36,572 nt of DNA from Mucilaginibacter sp. GTDB taxonomy: Bacteria; Bacteroidota; Bacteroidia; Sphingobacteriales; Sphingobacteriaceae. The stretch lies in contig NZ_JAQBOI010000214.1 of NCBI RefSeq assembly GCF_028288105.1, positions 1 to 36,572 on the forward strand, in the 5' to 3' direction. The translations under genes and the position numbers were made by a program. Under the pieces are notes generated by a model. That model saw nothing but the letters and a program-made list of their open reading frames with translations, did not search any database and was not told the DNA's origin. Within the stretch, counting starts at the first letter, position 1. Each line of letters opens with the position of its first letter. This document shows, one piece after another, positions 33,982 through 36,572 of this stretch.

Positions 33982-34415
33982 TGATAAAATTTATAACAGC
34001 TGATGATGTGCTACCCATCCGTAATGAGGTACTACGCGAAGGTAAACTGACCTTAGATGAATGTCGTTTTCTAAATGATGACCAGGAAGGTGCTTTCCAT
34101 TTAGGTTTTTATATGGATGATGAACTGGCCTGCATTGCATCTTTCCACCCGCAAACGTATGGCGAGTTTAAGGGTAAGGCATACCAACTGCGTGGCATGG
34201 CCACTACAGAAAAATATAGGGGCAAAGGCTTAGGCAACCGCCTGGTAAATTTTGCTATTACCTATCTGCGTGGGCAAAAGGTAAATTACATTTGGTGCAA
34301 TGCCCGTAAAAAGGCGCTTCAATTTTATTTAGGTGTGGGTTTCGAGGTGGTATCCCCTGAGTTTGAGGTGCCTGGTATAGGCCCGCACTATGTAATGTAT
34401 GTTAAGATACAATGA
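33981..34415 (+). CDS. GNAT-family N-acetyltransferase (ElaA-like)
   Basis: 144 residues. The acetyl-CoA-binding motif A is clear in QLRGMATTEKYRGKGLGNRL (R-G-K-G-L-G), with the preceding strand LGFYMDDELACIASFH and the C-terminal FYLGVGFEVV and PGIGPHYVMY phrases. The acceptor is not identifiable. The start ATG overlaps the gapA stop (TAATG), so the two are translationally coupled between two glycolytic genes. It may be a passenger, or a protein or amine acetylase tied to glycolytic flux; no direct evidence for either. Confidence 0.88.
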   Translation: MIKFITADDVLPIRNEVLREGKLTLDECRFLNDDQEGAFHLGFYMDDELACIASFHPQTYGEFKGKAYQLRGMATTEKYRGKGLGNRLVNFAITYLRGQKVNYIWCNARKKALQFYLGVGFEVVSPEFEVPGIGPHYVMYVKIQ

Positions 34416-34511
34416 AGTTTTAAGTAAAAACCAACACCTTTTTAATTTTTACGTTGGCTTTTAGGATAAATTTTGACAACTTGCCGCCGTTCGTAAATTA
34501 CATACATCAAT

Positions 34512-35705
34512 ATGAAGACAATAGATCAGATCAGTTTTAACGGTAAAAGAGCGCTTATCCGTGTAGATTTTAATGTGCCTTTGGATAAGGACTACAATAT
34601 TACCGATGATAACCGTATGACCGCGGCCTTGCCTACCATTAGAAAGATTTTAAAAGATGGCGGTGCCGTTATATTAATGTCGCATTTAGGTCGCCCTAAA
34701 AATGGCCCTACCGAAGAATTTAGTTTAAAACACATAGTACCGCACCTGGCCAACCTATTGGGCCAGCATGTAGACTTTGCTGATGATTGCATTGGCGAAG
34801 ATGCTATCCAGAAATCAAAAGAGCTTGAAAAAGGCGAAGTGTTGTTGTTAGAAAACCTTCGTTTTTATAAAGAAGAAGAAAAAGGTGATAAGGCGTTTGC
34901 CGAAAAACTATCAAAATTAGGCGATGTATACGTGAATGATGCTTTTGGTACCGCTCACCGTGCACATGCTTCAACAGCAATCATAGCGCAGTTTTTCCCC
35001 GATGCAAAGGTATTTGGTTACCTGATGGCCGCCGAATTAGCTAATGCCGAAAAAATATTGAACGATGCTGCAAAACCATTCACCGCTATTATGGGTGGGT
35101 CTAAAGTATCTGACAAAATAGAATTGATAGAAAAATTGCTGGATAAGGTAGATAACCTGATCATCGGCGGTGGTATGGCTTATACATTTGCTAAAGCAGA
35201 TGGTGGCAACATAGGTACATCATTAGTAGAGGCTGATAAATTAGACCTGGCTTTGAGCCTGGTAAAAAAAGCAAAAGAAAAAGGTGTTAACCTGTTATTA
35301 CCGGTTGATAATGTTATTGCGGATGCTTTTTCTAACGATGCCAGTACAAATATTGCCAAAACCGGCGAGATCCCTGATAATTGGATGGGTTTAGATATTG
35401 GTCCGGAAACCGTTGCGTTGTTCAGCAAAGTGGTTGAAGAGTCAAAAACCATACTTTGGAACGGCCCGATGGGTGTTTTTGAGATGGAGAAATTCCTGGT
35501 GGGTACCAAAGCTATAGCCGAAGCGGTTGCTAAAGCAACTGACAATGGCGCTTTCTCACTAATTGGTGGTGGTGATTCGGCCGCTGCAGTAGCCAAGTTT
35601 GATATGACAGCTGATGTTAGCTATGTATCAACAGGTGGTGGTGCTTTGCTTGAATATATGGAGGGTAAAGAGTTACCGGGTGTTAAAGCTATTAACGAAG
35701 ATTAA
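34512..35705 (+). CDS. pgk: Phosphoglycerate kinase
   Basis: 397 residues, monomeric two-domain kinase. [11 protein letters not shown] at residues 17-27 with the substrate-binding Asp and Asn, [34 protein letters not shown], then in the C-terminal domain [15 protein letters not shown] and [15 protein letters not shown], ending with [13 protein letters not shown] and [13 protein letters not shown]. Transfers phosphate from 1,3-bisphosphoglycerate to ADP. It lies 96 bases after the GNAT gene; a terminator follows 19 bases after the stop. Confidence 0.97.
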   Translation: MKTIDQISFNGKRALIRVDFNVPLDKDYNITDDNRMTAALPTIRKILKDGGAVILMSHLGRPKNGPTEEFSLKHIVPHLANLLGQHVDFADDCIGEDAIQKSKELEKGEVLLLENLRFYKEEEKGDKAFAEKLSKLGDVYVNDAFGTAHRAHASTAIIAQFFPDAKVFGYLMAAELANAEKILNDAAKPFTAIMGGSKVSDKIELIEKLLDKVDNLIIGGGMAYTFAKADGGNIGTSLVEADKLDLALSLVKKAKEKGVNLLLPVDNVIADAFSNDASTNIAKTGEIPDNWMGLDIGPETVALFSKVVEESKTILWNGPMGVFEMEKFLVGTKAIAEAVAKATDNGAFSLIGGGDSAAAVAKFDMTADVSYVSTGGGALLEYMEGKELPGVKAINED

Positions 35706-35724
35706 TTAGAGATAAACTAAACGG

Positions 35725-35753
35725 AGGCAATCATGCAAATGGTTGCCTTTTTT
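35725..35753 (+). terminator. Rho-independent terminator of pgk
   Basis: A 10-bp stem (AGGCAATCAT with ATGGTTGCCT, one T-G pair) around loop GCAA, followed by six T. Confidence 0.9.
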
Positions 35754-35782
35754 ATTTAAACAGGTTATAAAATCTATCTGCC

Positions 35783-36274
35783 ATGATGAAAAATTGTTTA
35801 AAGCTATCGGCCATATTACTTGTGCTATTTAGCGCCTGCCAAAATGCAAAAAAGGATAATGCAAAAAAGGATAAATCAGAAAAGGATAAAGTAGAAGGTG
35901 TTGCTGTTGTTAATTTGAAAAAAGGGGATACCCGGGTTCTTGCTTTAAAAGATACCGCGCAGGCCAAGCTGCATATCTTTTTGGATAGCCTGAAACCGCA
36001 CGCATTAGATAGCAATTACCGGTTTTTGGTTAAGTCGGATTTTGCGGAAGGCAAAAACCACGAACATATGTGGAGTGTGGTATATAAATATGCGAATGGG
36101 AAATTCACAGGTATCTTCGCAGACTCGGCCATCTACCTAAAAAATATAAAAATGGGCGACCCGGTATTGATAAAAGCAAAGGATGTAGAAGATTGGGCGA
36201 TGTATGATTATCTGCGCAATACAGATATGGGTAACTTCTCGGATAAATACCTGCGCAGCAAACAGGGTAAATAA
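35783..36274 (+). CDS. Lipoprotein with a DUF2314-like domain
   Basis: 163 residues. Signal peptide MMKNCLKLSAILLVLFSAC with lipid-anchored Cys19, then a Lys/Asp/Asn-rich linker made partly from a 15-base tandem duplication. The C-terminal part, HMWSVVYKYANGKFTGIFAD, IYLKNIKMGDPVLIKAKDVE and DWAMYDYLR, resembles the DUF2314 domain, whose function I do not know. Stands alone between two terminators, so it is a single-gene transcript. An ATG immediately follows the first one and could be the start. Confidence 0.85.
   Translation: MMKNCLKLSAILLVLFSACQNAKKDNAKKDKSEKDKVEGVAVVNLKKGDTRVLALKDTAQAKLHIFLDSLKPHALDSNYRFLVKSDFAEGKNHEHMWSVVYKYANGKFTGIFADSAIYLKNIKMGDPVLIKAKDVEDWAMYDYLRNTDMGNFSDKYLRSKQGK
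35843..35872. repeat. 15-bp exact tandem duplication with A6 tracts in a coding region
   Basis: Two exact copies of AATGCAAAAAAGGAT, each with six A, code for NAKKD twice in the linker of the lipoprotein. The length is a multiple of three, so the frame is preserved. Confidence 0.9.
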
Positions 36275-36294
36275 CCTTAGTAACTATTTTGTTG

Positions 36295-36322
36295 AAGGCA
36301 CTGATAAATCAGTGCCTTTTTT
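36295..36322 (+). terminator. Rho-independent terminator of the lipoprotein gene
   Basis: A perfect 10-bp stem AAGGCACTGA/TCAGTGCCTT with a 4-base loop and six T, 21 bases after the stop codon. Confidence 0.92.
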
Positions 36323-36360
36323 GTTTAATTCATTACTTTTAAAGCATCAACCCAAATACA

Positions 36361-36572
36361 ATGAAAAGAACTTTCCTTTTTACTTTAACCTTTATTCTTT
36401 TTGCTATCAGCTCTTTTGCCCAGGGCGATGCTGCATACATTAAAGAGAACTATACCAAGTTTGAATACCAGATCCCCATGCGCGATGGCAAAAAGCTGTT
36501 CACATCGGTTTACGTACCTAAAGATCAAGCCAAAAAATACCCCATCATGATGGACCGTACCTGCTATAGTGT
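36361..36572 (+). CDS. CocE/NonD-type (X-Pro dipeptidyl-peptidase S15 family) hydrolase, 5' part
   Basis: The gene runs off the right edge; 70 residues are visible. Signal peptide MKRTFLFTLTFILFAISSFA with cleavage near AQG. The start of the mature domain, YQIPMRDGKKLFTSVYVPKD then KKYPIMMDRTCYS, matches the N-terminal strand and first loop of the alpha/beta hydrolases of peptidase family S15, in which PMRDG and PILMTRTPY are typical; here a Cys replaces the usual Pro. The catalytic Ser, Asp and His lie outside the window. An exported esterase or peptidase; substrate cannot be told. Confidence 0.82.
   Translation, partial: MKRTFLFTLTFILFAISSFAQGDAAYIKENYTKFEYQIPMRDGKKLFTSVYVPKDQAKKYPIMMDRTCYS

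Noticed and set aside
34426..34462. Terminator between the GNAT gene and pgk
   Set aside because: Only a 5-bp stem (CCAAC/GTTGG) with a loop of about 20 bases; too weak to call.

Overview
The window looks like a chromosomal segment of a Bacteroidota bacterium, most likely family Sphingobacteriaceae (Mucilaginibacter/Pedobacter-like). The support is the carotenoid and branched-chain amino acid gene sets with Bacteroidota-type protein variants, an F1 gene pair atpD-atpC with a very short epsilon subunit, MacB/FtsX-type permease architecture, promoters of the TTTG-N19-TAnnTTTG type, the absence of strong Shine-Dalgarno sites, and moderate GC. No phage, insertion sequence, CRISPR array or rRNA was seen; there is one tRNA. 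The genus call is inference.

Layout. (1) 1-4706: the 3' end of an ECF-like sigma factor gene, then a carotenoid locus: crtI on the + strand, and divergently on the - strand crtB, an unknown exported protein, a fused CrtYcd-type lycopene cyclase and a small cytochrome b5-like protein. These could make a cyclic carotene from geranylgeranyl diphosphate; no hydroxylase or ketolase is visible. (2) 4959-17841: one very long - strand operon read ilvD-ilvB-ilvN-ilvC-leuC-leuD-methyltransferase-leuB-methyltransferase-leuA-ilvA, giving almost the whole Ile/Val/Leu pathway except the transaminase. Two SAM methyltransferases interrupt the leu part; the one between leuB and leuA resembles trans-aconitate methyltransferase. 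(3) 18270-20110: atpD-atpC. (4) 20346-23743: a PIG3-type quinone oxidoreductase and an ABC-transporter permease. (5) 23977-26359: peroxiredoxin, tRNA-Arg(ACG), adk and obg. (6) 26360-32934: a surface polysaccharide locus (Wza-like lipoprotein, Wzc-like chain-length protein without kinase, WcaF-like acetyltransferase, polytopic membrane protein, divergent GT2 glycosyltransferase and WecA-like sugar-phosphate transferase). (7) 32986-36572: gapA, a GNAT acetyltransferase, pgk, a DUF2314-like lipoprotein and the start of a CocE/X-Pro-type hydrolase.

The most unusual structure is in the spacers. Nearly every spacer longer than about 10 bases in the ilv-leu operon, and several outside it, is made of repeats: perfect or near-perfect palindromes, an exact 34-base dispersed repeat, or degenerate tandem arrays with 7- or 8-base period, some as two inverted arms. 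They start at, or even overlap, the stop codon of the preceding gene. The words differ between spacers but the architecture and position recur.
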